In this document: one piece after another, positions 44,156 to 56,976 of the stretch
Layout of the letters: every line of letters starts with the position of its first letter
How positions within the stretch are numbered: position 1 is the stretch's first letter
From: Isoetes taiwanensis
Lineage: Eukaryota > Streptophyta > Lycopodiopsida > Isoetales > Isoetaceae
DNA length: 64,000 bases
NCBI GenBank assembly: GCA_021234155.1
Contig: JAJEKV010000004.1
Coordinates: forward strand, 11,350,109 to 11,414,108
Reading direction: 5' to 3'
Position numbers and translations under genes: made by a program
The notes under the pieces: model-generated
The model's input: the letters and a program-made list of their open reading frames with translations, nothing else
What the model was told of the DNA's origin: nothing
Databases searched by the model: none

Positions 44156-45135
44156 GTACTTAAACTAATAAATCCAAGCTATGCTAAGCCGGGTGCAGTA
44201 GGAAACCCAGCAGAACTAGGTCCCTACATACACCCGTAGAATTAACAGAAATTAAGCAGTAGAAAACCTTACTTGATTAGATATTTGTTGATTTCCTTTG
44301 CTTCAAACTTAAGTCCAGGCAGATCCATGATAAGGGCTTTTTGTACATTACGCTTCAAGGTCTTGACCCCGGGGGGTTCATCTAGATTATGGGGTATGAA
44401 ACATGTGAGTGCACCAAATGGGTTTTTTTTATTGCCTCTCTGGTACCGTATACGTAAGAAAAATATAAGGTTTTAATAGTTTGAATGCCGTACGGATACC
44501 AGAGGGAGTGTGGTTGAGCCAATGTTTGATTCGTATTCATACTGTAAGGGTCCGTCATTTTTTGTGAGCTTCTACTGTCGGGGATTCTGTGGTAATATGA
44601 TATGACTATGATAATATGTATATTATATAAAATAATAGAGATATTGTATATGTATGGAAGGGGTTGTCAAGTAAAAGTGTTTTGGGCAAGTAATTATATG
44701 ATATGGGCTGCATTCTTTTACAAATAATGTAGTCGTATACAAAGGGTTTTTCATATGGAACTGTCGTATACAATGGGTTTTTTGGCAACCTAAGGAACGC
44801 ACATGGCATATATACCTATAATAGAGGTGAATCCCCTGGGGTCTTGACGTCAAAACCATTCACGAATTCCAAGATGATCATGTTTATGTCTTGTGCAGTA
44901 TCACATGGATTACCATGGATCTGATTTGATCTGGTTATGACTGCACCAGCTTCAGATTCTTATCTCTGGTTATTGATTTGGACACCCAAGTGGTAAGGTG
45001 GATTGAAGTGCTACTAATGGGGGAAAAAAATAATGGATACTTTTTTAGTATGTGCTGTTGGAAGGAAGAAGCAGGAGCTTACAGAGGTAGGTCTGCCGTA
45101 GTACTACCATCAACACAGAAGATGTAGAGTTTTTG
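44156..45135. other. AT-rich sequence, no gene recognised
   Basis: Contains a short direct repeat of CGTATACAA-GGGTTTTT near 44735-44780. Nothing else is supported. Confidence 0.4.
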
Positions 45136-45509
45136 TTAGCTATAACACAAACCATTACATTACACACCTTAAAATTAAAATCCCCCTTAAACCCCCTTTG
45201 GTTTGGGTGCATATTCACACGGGGGGGGCATATTCACCCCTTATTCCTTAATCTACACCGTACACAAAGTTCCTCGTTTGTGGGGTATGGATGTATGGAA
45301 TTTGCTATACTATATAATAAGATTTGCAAAATACTATAAGATTTGAGATAATATACTATATGGTGTTGGTTTTGTACGTGCAAAACATAATTATAGGGGC
45401 TCTCGCTGCCCTACGTCACCCCCCGTGTGAATATGCACCCAAACCAAAGGGGGTTTAAGGGGGAATTTAATTTTAAGGTGTGTAATGTAATGGTTTGTGT
45501 TATAGCTAA
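45136..45509. mobile_element. MITE-like foldback element, 374 bp
   Basis: Terminal inverted repeats of about 95 bases: TTAGCTATAACACAAACC at the left, GGTTTGTGTTATAGCTAA at the right, continuing through AAACCCCCTTTGGTTTGGGT to CACACGGGGGG. The interior is AT-rich with no transposase. It is non-autonomous. The superfamily is uncertain because no clear target duplication was resolved. Confidence 0.85.
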
Positions 45510-46121
45510 AAAAAATTTGCCCCTTCGGGGCCAAAAACAAACAACATTACATTACACTTGGACGAGTTGATGTTATGTTGTGTAATTAATAAAATGTCGG
45601 ATGTAAAATATGTAGCAATATCTAGCATTATAACAAATAAAAAACAAATAGTAATATGAAGCATAAGTAACAAACTATAATATTATACCATAATGTAATT
45701 TTATTGAACATGCTTTAAGAACATATTATTTATGAATTTATTTAGTCATTGGAGATAGTAAAAGTAGTATATCAATTTACAAGCATTCAATATGGATAGT
45801 GACTTCGTTGATTTGGGCCTCTTCAGCTTGCACGACATTTTCTTGTGTAGGGTGATTTATCGCATACGTGATGCCTTCTGCCTGTATGACTCCCGTTTGT
45901 GATGTTGAGCCTGGGCCTCGTCTGTTTCGTGCCATTCGTCTCATTGTAATATGTAGATGTAATATCTAGCATTAAAAAAAAAACCAATTGTTAATAACTA
46001 ATATCTAACATTATAACAAATATCTAGCATTGTAATGGTAGTAATAATACGACGAGTAATACAAACTTGTAATATCTTGCTAGATTTTGTAGCGTTTTAT
46101 TTTTCTATACAAACTTAAAAA
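45510..46121. other. AT-rich sequence with repeated TATCTAGCATT motif
   Basis: The motif AATATCTAGCATTATAAC and variants occurs at about 45618, 45961, 46001 and 46020. A small hairpin CCCCTTCGGGG lies at about 45520. It contains the short ORF at 45777-45944. Confidence 0.45.
45777..45944 (-). CDS. Small ORF, 55 aa, unknown
   Basis: The minus-strand ORF begins MRRMARNRRGPGSTS and ends THIECL-like (TIHIECL). It is basic at the N-terminus and acidic at the C-terminus, with clean start and stop, in an AT-rich setting. Such short basic leaders occur at the start of some transposon proteins, but no family is recognised and it may not be expressed. Confidence 0.25.
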   Translation of the reverse strand: MRRMARNRRGPGSTSQTGVIQAEGITYAINHPTQENVVQAEEAQINEVTIHIECL

Positions 46122-46367
46122 ATGGGCATAAATGCTAGATATGAAAGGAAGGGCGAGATTTTAAATTCTAAAAAGCAAAGGCCAGGAAGCATGGGTTTTT
46201 CGAAACAGCCAGATATTATTAGGGCACGGTTAGGGTTTACGGCAGCATCTTACAAGGAGGCATGGAAGAGAAAAAAGAAAGGTCTTGTGCAAACAGAAGA
46301 TTTTGTGTCTCTGAAGCACTTCAAGCCCATGTTTCACATTTCCGGGCAAGCTCTGCAAACCCCATAA
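46122..46367 (+). CDS. Hypothetical protein, 81 aa
   Basis: Open frame with a basic central part (YKEAWKRKKKGLVQTED). No signal peptide, membrane segment or known domain. The surroundings are repeat-rich and no splice partners could be identified, so it may be an exon remnant or chance ORF. Confidence 0.25.
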   Translation: MGINARYERKGEILNSKKQRPGSMGFSKQPDIIRARLGFTAASYKEAWKRKKKGLVQTEDFVSLKHFKPMFHISGQALQTP

Positions 46368-46624
46368 TAGTGCAAGCTTGGCAAATCTGGTTTTTCAGCA
46401 AACTCTGTGCATCCATTTTTAAATATAAGGCCGATATAGCAAATACTTCACTTTTAGAACATGCATACAGATCGGAAGTTAAAGGCATGCACATCTGCGG
46501 CAAATAGAAGTTGAAAATCCGATCAAATAGGATGATCCGAGCGCCGAATCTAACTCTGATGTTGGTAGATATTGAAAACAAATGATCTTTGCATGCTAGA
46601 CACAGGTTTCGGAGGGTTTACAGG

Positions 46625-46965
46625 AAAATACTTCAGCAGATCTGGCTATGGCGGCCGTTTTCTGTGAGGCATATTCTGCTACTTAACAAAATGAAGTTAT
46701 GGCTCCAGTTTTCGGCCTGAGAGGCGAATGGTTTTCAGAGGTAAACTTCATCAACATAAAGGATAAAACTGCAAGATGTGGCTATGACGGCCTAAGATAT
46801 GCAGATTCTGCCCTTAACAAAGTGAAGTGATGGCTCCAGTTTTGGCCTGAGGGGCCAATGCTTTTCGGAGGTAAAGTTCAGGAAGATAAACTTAGGGAAA
46901 ACCTGCAAGATCGGCTATGGCGCCCAATTTCTGTCAGGCAGATTCTGCTCCAACTCCAACTTTTT
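46625..46965. repeat. Three tandem units of about 137 bp
   Basis: Units begin at about 46637 (GATCTGGCTATGG), 46776 (GATGTGGCTATG) and 46911 (GATCGGCTATGG). Each continues with CAGATTCTGC-like and GTTATGGCTCCAGTTTT segments. Identity between units is about 75-85%. Confidence 0.75.
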
Positions 46966-47646
46966 TTGTGCATGCTACATATTTCCATGCAGGTTTCGGA
47001 ATTCCAATGTCTAGCAAAAGCAACACCAAATAAAACAACACCAAACCTGAAATCTACCAATGCATTTTGTTTTCAATAAGATGAACATTTGCCATCAAAG
47101 ATCACAAAATAACGCTTCTTCGCCATAACCATGATAGATATTCCAAATACGATAAAAACAAGAAACATTGTTAGCAAACGATAAAAGCAATATCTGGCAT
47201 ACCAAATCTGTTGAATGAAGACAGAGCAAGCTGGATGAACAGGACGGATCAGGACGGATCGACAACAACACCACTAAAACTTTTCAGAGAAGAGAACTTT
47301 TCTAGTTTCATGCATATGAATGAAGAGGTCCAAATAACAACCGTTAGATTGCTGAAGCTAACAACCGTTAGATTGCTGAAGCTAATCCAGATCAACGCTC
47401 CAAAAGAGGTGCACTCTAGAAATACTATTTAGTATGGCCCAATGATTACAACACTAAAATCATAGGAAAACCATGCCAAAAAGCGTATAAAATCACAAAA
47501 AAAACCCCTGTTATAATGCTACATATTTAGATAGTTCTTCACCTTCATCCCCACTTGGGTGTGGTGCAAATATTTCCTATCTAGCCTTACGAGGGCTTAT
47601 AAATAAGGTTTGTAAACCATTATTATTAATAAAATATCTTGCCTTC
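46966..47646. other. No gene recognised; probable 3' end of a plus-strand retroposed copy
   Basis: A TTATTAATAAAATATC polyadenylation-like signal at about 47615-47632 precedes the poly(A) run at 47647. Confidence 0.4.
47335..47385. repeat. 24-bp exact tandem duplication
   Basis: AACAACCGTTAGATTGCTGA plus AGCT occurs twice in succession. Confidence 0.9.
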
Positions 47647-47662
47647 AAAAAAAAAAAAAAAA
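47647..47662 (+). other. Poly(A) tail of an inserted retroposed sequence
   Basis: A 16-base A run preceded by an AATAAA-like signal about 20 bases upstream. It abuts the broken 3' end of the reverse transcriptase gene on the other strand. It looks like the tail of a LINE, SINE or retrocopy inserted on the plus strand. Confidence 0.6.
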
Positions 47663-49164
47663 TTACCATGGATGGGTACTACTTGGGACATGATGACCTT
47701 ACTGGCTTGTATGTAGGATCTGCATCCATCAGCCTTGATATACTTAATTGCGAGAAAAGGGAGCTTTTCTCTCTTGTCAAAAACTTCGTTTTCCAAGTTC
47801 ATGGTTAGGAAGTTGATTTCAGTGCCAATTCTTGTATCAGCACATGTACCTGCAAATTTGTACGTTTCTTCTTTGACCTCAAGGTAATTCATATTGTAAA
47901 TGGTGATGTCACCTCTTTTGGAGAAGAACCTACCAGGATTTCTTGCATTAATAAGGCACAAATCATCCATGTACCTGAAAGCTTTTCTAAATAGTTCATT
48001 GTCCTTGTATCTTCTTTTTTTAGCCAAACTGAGGATAAACTGGACCTCGTACCAGGCAAGATACAAATTACACCACTGTGGAGAACAAGAAAACCCCATA
48101 GCAATCCCCTTCCATTGTTAAAAACAAAGCAGTTTTGCAACAACCAACAATTCATGTATATGAATTCTTTCTTGACTGACTTTATTCCAACAAAATGGAA
48201 TTTCCCTTCTTGTATCCCACTTTGCCTCAAAACTAGTAGCAGCTCTTTTGTAGCACAAGTAATACCGTTTGTCTTTTTTCTTCATAAAATTGAGGAGGGA
48301 ATTATCACCTTACCGATAATGGCACATAGGCCTTCTTCCTCTTCCAAAAGAAATAGACTCATAACATTTAGTTATGTCGGCAGTGAATACATTATATATT
48401 TTTTGAGGTAAGTTAATCATCACCTGGTAGATAGATTCAACTATCCAACATGCATTATACCCTTGGGGCAAAGGAGCTTCAAATGTTTACAATTTCTTCC
48501 GTAACATCCGGCCAGACAACTAGAATTTGTTTCAGGCCAGCAGAGATTATGCTTGCAACGTCAGAAAAGACCGTGTCATGGGCGTTGGTAATCCACCTGA
48601 AACTGTGCTTGTGTGCTTTATATAAGGCTAAAAGATATGGTAGCCCTTTTTCCGATTCTACAACAACTGGATAGAACTCAGCAGCATGCTGCACAACATT
48701 CTTGAGTATTTGCTGTAATGGACAAGATATGACTTCAAAATCTGGATCTTTGGGCCTTTCCAATGCACAAACGTCACTCTTGTGCCATTTCTACCTATTT
48801 TTGTAGTAGTGAGTCCATCCAAAACTGCTTGGATACATTTCTTTTTGTCCCATCTTCTGAGCGGGATGTGAATAAGATCTTTCTTGAGCAACTTTCTCAA
48901 GTTCCTATTTTTAACAATGGCTAAGTCCAAAGTAAGTACATTTCCTTCTTCCTCATTGATAAATTGCTTTAAATGTATGTTTTTGCACGGACACTTTGGC
49001 TCCTTTTCTCCAACAAAGACAGAGAATGGTTTATAGAGGAAGTCAGAAAGTTTTTCTCTATAACTCCAACCAAAGCTTGTTTCCTGCATTATGGCTATCC
49101 CATATTCCCCCAAATGGGAAACCACTTGTTCCCAAAATATGCTTTCTAGATGAAAAGCATTCAA
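47663..49164 (-). pseudogene. Penelope-like reverse transcriptase, frameshifted and truncated
   Basis: Minus-strand frames 48658-49164, 48479-48763, about 48230-48420 and 47663-48099 give RT motifs in order. These are LPYLLALYKAHKHSFRWIT (template-contact region), VFTADITKCYESI (motif A, catalytic D), MGFSCSPQWCNLYLAWYE (motif B) and RYMDDLCLIN (motif C). The K-HK-FRWI, DI-KCYESI and RYMDD forms resemble Penelope-like elements more than LTR or L1-type RTs. A CPCKNIHLKQF segment lies upstream. No GIY-YIG endonuclease was seen, and the 3' end is cut by an inserted poly(A) sequence. The reading frame is broken at several places, so the gene is dead. Confidence 0.55.
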
Positions 49165-49480
49165 AGTTATGATTGAAACTTCAGATGCACAATCTTTTTC
49201 TTTTTACCACTGATAGATTTTTCAATATTGATTATTCCATTACTTTGCTTTTGCAAGAATTTGATAACTTTGAAGGCTTCAACCTGAAAGGATCATAGAT
49301 AAACACTGGTTTTTAGATATAGATTTATAAGTGCAATTAGTTTAATAAAAACCACACTAAGTTATATTGCATTTAAAGATGAAAGTACAAAGTAGTAGCC
49401 CCAAAAGTGAGCCCTCTTCAATAAACAATAATATGCAAACCATATAGTGTTTGTCTAGCACAAAGGAACTGGAGACCTCT

Positions 49481-50728
49481 TCAAAGGTCAAGTTGGCGAG
49501 GCACTATGTCCTTTTCATAACGGCATGTACTCTTCTTAACAGAGCACTCACCAATGTTTACTATTTTAACCACAGAATCAGTAGATGTGTCTGCATAGTT
49601 GTTACCAGGTTGTTTCCTTGCCAACCTAGGGGGAAAGAAGGTGCTGACATTAATCTGTTCCTGATCCGATTCATTTCCTTTCTTAGCAGAGAGCATGAAG
49701 CCAATGTTAGATCTGGCTGACAGAGAGGTGCCATTAGAATTAGGTTTTACCATAGCTTCAACAATCTGAATCATTATGTTATTCCTATATTTGCTTTGTA
49801 TATTGGACTCCTTATCAACCGCGCACTCAATGGCTATGTCAATCATATTCTCCCTGAAATGCATGTATCCTATAATGGCAAGTACAGCATGCCACAGAAC
49901 CGTACTCAGCAGACCAACCACGTGCAAGAATGCCTCCTTTGTAGATAGGGATGGAAAGACCACATCAAGACTGTTTAGGATGTACCATATTGCATGATCT
50001 ACCCAAGTAATATTGTCCTTGAAAACCGCCATATCATCATCCTTTCTGTACTTCTTTTTATCACAGGCACATTTTATGTAAGGACAGAAGGATCTACATA
50101 TCCTTCTCACAAAGTAATCATCTCTTTTAGTGTTCCCAGTAGCCATATAATTCTTCTGGTTTACATACATACCATATGGACAATCACAGTCCTTTTCAAA
50201 GGTTTTGGTACCAAAAGGTAGGTCTACAAGATTCTTGTCAAGGATATGATCCCCTGCCTCCATAATATCCTTAACAGTCTTAACCTGTTCTTTGTCAATA
50301 TCTGCCAGGTACTTCCATGATTCCTCACTGATAGGGGCCATTACTCCTAGATTCTTGCACCTCCACATAGCATGGTCATATTGTTTGGCTAGTGCCTCAA
50401 CCACATCATTTGTCAGGGCTGGAAACAGGGAACTGTTAACCATGTTAAGCCTAACCACTTCATTCCTCTGTATTGGTTCAGCATTGTGAGTTATGTTACT
50501 GCCATTAGGAGGAGGTCCCCCTAGCAGGGCAATCTTGAAAATGCTGTTTCCCAACTTTGGAGTATTACTACTTCTCTTGGGAATAATCACAGAGGAAGTC
50601 ATGCTTTTGCTGACATTGTTTGCAGCCTCAAGGCAAACTGTTACTTTTTCAGCCATTGCATTAAAAATACGGGGGTTTTTAATCCTGTCAGTAATACGCT
50701 TGCTGCTCTCTTTTTGTTTGGATCCCAT
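49481..50728 (-). CDS. Unknown 415-aa ORF upstream of the reverse transcriptase
   Basis: An uninterrupted ORF starting MGSKQKESSKRITDR. It has a basic N-terminus, a cysteine-rich centre (CDCPYGMY, then FCPYIKCACDKKKYRKDD) that could bind zinc, a moderately hydrophobic stretch (LLSTVLWHAVLAIIGYMHF) and a polar C-terminus. It lies 5' of the RT remnant on the same strand, with 316 bases between, so it is probably the first ORF of the same retroelement. I do not recognise the family. It could instead be a host gene. Confidence 0.5.
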   Translation of the reverse strand: MGSKQKESSKRITDRIKNPRIFNAMAEKVTVCLEAANNVSKSMTSSVIIPKRSSNTPKLGNSIFKIALLGGPPPNGSNITHNAEPIQRNEVVRLNMVNSSLFPALTNDVVEALAKQYDHAMWRCKNLGVMAPISEESWKYLADIDKEQVKTVKDIMEAGDHILDKNLVDLPFGTKTFEKDCDCPYGMYVNQKNYMATGNTKRDDYFVRRICRSFCPYIKCACDKKKYRKDDDMAVFKDNITWVDHAIWYILNSLDVVFPSLSTKEAFLHVVGLLSTVLWHAVLAIIGYMHFRENMIDIAIECAVDKESNIQSKYRNNIMIQIVEAMVKPNSNGTSLSARSNIGFMLSAKKGNESDQEQINVSTFFPPRLARKQPGNNYADTSTDSVVKIVNIGECSVKKSTCRYEKDIVPRQLDL

Positions 50729-50782
50729 AGGCCAATCGGTCTCCGTGGACGCTAAAAAATCTATTCTATTCTATTCTATTAA
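50729..50782 (+). mobile_element. LINE 3' tail with (CTATT)n
   Basis: GGTCTCCGTGGACGCTAAAA is followed by four CTATT units. The same 3' end (CTCCGTGGACGTTAAAATAA, then CTTC repeats) terminates the LINE fragment at 57864. It is a short, 5'-truncated insertion. Confidence 0.6.
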
Positions 50783-50841
50783 AAAAGTAGTTCTTGCATG
50801 CCATTGTAAGCATTATCAAGAAACCCAAAAATAGCACCACT

Positions 50842-50925
50842 GATTGTCAGCCAGTCAGTAATGCCAACCACTGATTGAAACCAAGAGCCAGCCAGTAATG
50901 CCAACCACTGATTGAAACCAAGATA
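50842..50925. repeat. Tandem duplication, about 36 bp
   Basis: GCCAGTCAGTAATGCCAACC and GCCAGCCAGTAATGCCAACC, each followed by ACTGATTGAAACCAAGA, lie side by side. Confidence 0.85.
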
Positions 50926-50941
50926 TGCTACTGTAGAATAC

Positions 50942-52070
50942 CTGCTATCAGTGATTTCGAGCTCCTTGCAGACAATATATTCATGCACTTGGCTATCCCC
51001 AAAACAACATAAAACAGCTTGTACAGCCTTGTTTGGGATCTGACAAGTCAGTGCAGAATACCCTAAAGCAGCAAGGTCTTTATTCCAGCTCCTGCTTCCA
51101 GATGCATTCTAAAAAATATTAATACTAAACTTTAGAATTTGAAAGAACTCAGAAATCATGAGACATTTGTCGGATATCTTTGACTAAAATCCATTATTGG
51201 ATTGGATTAGCAAAATTTTCCTAAGCAAATAGATAGATTTGCAACTAGTCTTGTAAGTCTAATATAATCTTGACTCAGACTAATAAATCATTAGGCCAGA
51301 ACCTTGTCTAAGATCTATGTCTTTTTGCCCTAGTCTCCTAGGTAGTCAAGATCACAAACAAATGTCTAGATTTCTGGAAGATCAGAAAATACATAATGCA
51401 TTTAAGTATTCTACAAAGCAAAGAAAACTGATCTTTTATACAGCAGTACTAGTATTCATGACAATGGAAAATATTTTGATAAGATATTGTATAGATCATT
51501 TCTTTTCTTAGGTATCAAAAGCAAAAGCTGAGATTGTATTTACTTTAAAGGCATTTAATCATAACCAGAAGACATACAATATTAACATGTATGGAAGTCA
51601 CTACACCTGGTTACTTAGTATTTTATTCAACAAAAAACCTTCAACCTGTCCATCAAAGTTGTCCAGGGAAGAGCGTCTCTTACCCGCCACTGTCCACAAG
51701 AAAAAATGAGTTAGAAAACCAATTTATCTATGTGGGAAGGTAGGTATCATAGGCCACACTTCATCTATCCCTATCCTAGAAAAATTTGACCAAAACTTAA
51801 AATCCTAAATAAAGATCATAATACAACTTTTAGTATAATCTCATGCCAAGATTACACTTCTTTGCCCAATTGGATGTTCTCAACCAAGCATGTAAAATAC
51901 CTTATGATTTTTCGGAGTGACACAAGCATTAGGATGCACAACTATGCAATTTCGTTCTTCACTTGTATCAGCTTCTGCTCCACTCTTTAAGCATTTTGCC
52001 AGGAGCTTGGCAGCATTACTTGCTTGTGGATCACTGGTTTTGCAGCAGGACCCCAATTTTGCTTGGGGTT
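50942..52070 (-). CDS. Host multi-exon gene of unknown function (partial model)
   Basis: Exons inferred on the minus strand: one ending at 51901 (SNAAKLLAKCLKSGAEADTS, ending before GTATTTTAC), a 44-bp exon at 51689-51646 (GKRRSSLDNFDGQ), and one at 51108-50942 (NASGSRSWNKDLAALGYSAL, then CCFGDSQVHEYIVC), with an acceptor ending TTTTTTAG and a donor GTATTC. The frames of the last two exons are compatible; the first does not join in phase, so an exon may be missing between 51690 and 51900. The 3' side runs into the LINE tail and the retroelement ORF at 50728. No known domain was recognised. Confidence 0.45.
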
Positions 52071-52946
52071 ACTTTTCTTCGATCCCCGTGGTATGCCCAT
52101 CTTGCTTTTTCCGAGATCTAAGATAGAACCTAAAGCAATGTTTAGCAAGAGAAAGCCTCTACCGCATATTGGAGGCCCGACCCCAACTTTGCCTTTTAAA
52201 TTCCCTTGCTTTGTACCCGCCGCCGGGTCAAGAACCAAAGATGGCATGGTGGGATTCATGAGTAAGTGGATCAAACTTAATGTACCGATGTTCTTATGAT
52301 AACGAATCCCAACAGTTTTCCTTTTGCAACCGATAAAAAAAAACAAACGGCTATTGGATCTGCGCACATTGAAGTAAACCCTAGCCTTATCCTCTAAGGG
52401 TATTTTTTATCAAAGTTTTACGTTCCATCAAATTAACCGGGTAAGTCATCTCCATATGTGCTAAGCTATACCATTGTACCTCTTGTAACAATGGTTTAGC
52501 TAGACATAAACCATTCTGATTCATAACATAACATTGTCTCTAGTCTTACTTTAGATAATTCCAACTTTAGATTACTACCATTTTTAGCACATTAGACCAT
52601 GGTCTCCACTTTTCCAATGTGCACAAGATGCCAGTGCTGGTGTATTAGAGGGCCTTATCCAAAATAATAGCCTCCAAAGCAACAAAAAATGGTAGAATGC
52701 TTCTTTATAAAATATACCATTTGTAATTACGGTCAATTAGTCAGGACCAACCTTGATCTATAACAGTGTAAACTTCCAATTAAAGTGTCACTAATCTTGT
52801 CTTAGATTAATCTACCTCTAGATAGGTTAGTCTAATCTTGACTATTCGACTCAATAAGTCATTGGGCGGTTAACAAGACTAGTTCCGTACATGGATATAG
52901 GGGAATTTCTTTCCCAGATACTAGTCCAGTCTCATCTTTGAATCAA
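52071..52946. other. AT-rich sequence upstream of the partial gene
   Basis: Short ORFs only; one of 126 codons (51987-52367, minus) overlaps the first exon region in another frame. Recurring ACCATTGTACC/ACCATTCTG and TAGTCTTACTTTAGAT-like motifs suggest decayed repeats. Confidence 0.4.
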
Positions 52947-54177
<1,231 letters not shown>

Positions 54178-54912
54178 AGATATTGATTGTCGTGGTGCCC
54201 ACTTTCTTCCAAACATTCGCCCGTTTTTTTGCCTACCTCATAAGATAGCAAAGGACCCAATTTTTCGCCAAAGATCGGCATCCGTGCAGCGTGACTTGTA
54301 GATCACTTCTCTTCCCGTCAACATCTATCATGGTCATTTCTCACCACTTCAATGGGCTACTTGATTGAAGAGACCATTGCATTGCCTTGGGTTGAGGATA
54401 CGGGATAGCTACTTTGGATGCAACAAAGTGATCCCCTAATCCAACCCCTTCCGAACATCAATGCAGTTTTTCTCATGAAATGTTCAAAAGGTGGTCTCTT
54501 CTCTCTTAAAGAGAGGTCGGATGTCCTCCTATTTTTCGACCTTGGATGCTCAATTTGTATGTCTGCAGGAATACAAATATCACAAGGGATGTGTCAAAGC
54601 TAGCAACTATGATTTGCCAACACTTCAGCGTGTTAATGGCAACAACTAATTTTGTTGGTGTAAGAGTTGTTATAGCCTCGCAATCCCCATTGCCAGCCAG
54701 TCTCACTGAGGTGGATTGCTTAGGTTGGTGTGCTATTTCCTATTGCAAGAGGATGAAGCAACAATTATTCATTTACTTTAAGAATATGTCATAAATCTGG
54801 GAATTTTCTTGCACACAACTTTGCTCGTCTTCTTTTCTTCTCTTCCTTGATTTCACATGTTTTAAAACATCCACCTTTTTTCTTTTTTTTTTGCCTACTT
54901 CTTCCTCCTTGT
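54178..54912. repeat. Dispersed repeat copy R2
   Basis: Matches 43441-44155 for about 730 bases. Differences include CCAGG in R1 against CGG here, another CAG-site change. It directly follows the tetranucleotide array. Confidence 0.85.
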
Positions 54913-55222
54913 CCCCTCGTTTTACCCCCAACCCCAACTTCCCTACTTTCCTCTTCTGCCTCTTCCTTCCTTTTCTCATTTACCCCTCTTCCACTACTTT
55001 TTTTTAACTCCCTATTCTGAATTATGGTGCTCCACTTCAAACAACATTGAAGGAGAGCATCGTGCATATTGCCTTGATGCACAATGGGAAAATGATTGAA
55101 TAAGGAATATTAGATGATTGGGAACTCGTGATTATTGAGCCCGACAAGGTTCTTTGATGAACATGAGCTACGCAGATCTGAAAGAGCCCATTTCTCTAAA
55201 GATGCCGCAGTGTTGAGTGATT
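54913..55222. other. Pyrimidine-rich spacer before element D
   Basis: The CT-rich tract at 54890-55010 is followed by about 200 bases of unremarkable sequence. No gene. Confidence 0.5.
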
Positions 55223-56760
55223 TGTTATGACGTTCCAGCATAATATACGGTCCGAATATGTATATTATATTGCCACTTCACGCATACATGTCACTTGACA
55301 AGTACTTGAGAGCCATGAAAAGTTGTGCCTAGGGGGCAACCTCATATGTTGCACATGTATATTAAATATATGCAATTAAACCCCTTGGCCAAATGGCAAA
55401 GCCCCATTAGTCCCTTCTAACCTAAACCTAAAAGGTCATGTAAAAGGAACAAAAGGGAAAACCCTAAACCTTTTTCCTTTTCGCATTTTGGCTAACTTGA
55501 GCTGTTCCGGCCAAGGTGCTAATTCGCATTGCCGATTACCGCCAAGCCGCATTTGCACAATAGGTCTCTCAAGAGCAGCTGTCTTCAGCCCGAACGAAAG
55601 CACGGACGCGATTCGAGGAGCAGGAGCAAGCCAAGGATCAGGTAACCTGTGATTCCATTGTGCAAAGCCGACTTTTAGTCCGGCAATGAGTTAGGTGGTA
55701 GATCAGTCTTAACAGCCTTATAGATCCTAAGATCACTAGCCTTAACGAATGAACCTAAACATGTATGTTCAGATAGATAGATTAGATATTATTCAGTATC
55801 TCAGTTCTTTTATGATGATGATGTTCCATTCTATGCTCTAAGGTATATGGGAACGGGAAGGGGTAGTAGAGGCCACAAACCTTTAGTAGCAAATGATTCT
55901 AGATAACCTCATTAATTCTCACCAATGCGCCCCCGTGTACAAGAGCCCCACCTTTGGTTGTGAGTGGCGGGGGGCTAGGACCGGTGGAATAAGGGGACTT
56001 GTCCCATCACTGACTGATCCCTCTAGTGTGTAAAGCCTACCAGGGATCTTAGCGGGCTAAGGCTTAATGGTTTACCATTGCGTGTGGGCAAGGCATGAGC
56101 TCGACACCTCTTGGGTGATGAGTCACCTTCAATGAGGTTCAAGTTGAATACAGGCAGTGGCTCTCTAGCCGTCTGTGATGAGCATGCATGCCTCTGGAGG
56201 GGGGGCAATCCTCCTCCTGCCTCATTGGAGCTGGGGAGATGCAATCCAATAGTAGCCCCTTTGGCTACATATCCGGCAGGCTATGGTCCAATCCCTAGAC
56301 TCTTCAACCTGCTCTGCAAAGTGTGCACGAGAGGGGCGGATGGAGCGGACTACCCAACAACCATATTCCTATGCTAGCCCAATCCACTCTTATGAATTCT
56401 GTCTGCATTGACTTCTGGAGACCCAAGCCGTCAGTCCATACCCTGGAGTCTGAGTTTTGGGTAGGATCTCCCATGTGATGATGATATTGTTGATGTGTTT
56501 ATACATGTATGCTATGGTGCAATCACCCTTCGAGGTGACTCTATTTGTATTTGATGTCATGTGCTTACGTTTATTCACGCTTCCGCAGCTAGGACAGTTT
56601 CGAAGGAAGACGAGATAAATGACCCATCTATTCTTCCTCATCGATCCCTTGCTAAAGGATTGGTGTTAGGTGGATGGCCTTTGTCAGCCTGGCTGCCAAG
56701 GGGATGAACTCTGCCTTCCAATATGATGGGCGCATCATAGAAGAAGTAGGAGACATCACA
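55223..56760 (+). repeat. Element D 5' LTR
   Basis: A 1538-bp LTR starting TGTTATGACGTTCCAGC and ending GACATCACA. It shares GGGGGCAAC, AAGGATCAGGTAA, GTGTGTAAAGCCTA and CTGCAAAGTGTGCACG with the LTR at 7282-8835, and corresponds in reverse to the LTRs of B and C. A possible splice donor (CAGGTAACC) lies at about 55640. Confidence 0.85.
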
Positions 56761-56761
56761 G

Positions 56762-56773
56762 TGGTATCAGAGC
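56762..56773 (+). promoter_or_regulatory. Primer binding site of element D (tRNA-iMet)
   Basis: TGGTATCAGAGC follows the LTR after one base, with CATGATCTTGG next, as in B and C. Confidence 0.92.
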
Positions 56774-56976
56774 CATGATCTTGGTAGACCAAGATCGGGC
56801 ATTGACTATTTCTCTGTTAGGACTAACAGTAGACTTTCAACCTAGGAAATATCAACCCAAGCATGAACCTCGAAAATTGGAAAAAAAAAATTCCAATCCT
56901 TAAAACAGTAAGTAGGATAATGTTAAGTTAGAAAGAACAGTAGAAACCCCGAAAAATTTTGGCCATTAGGGAGTAA

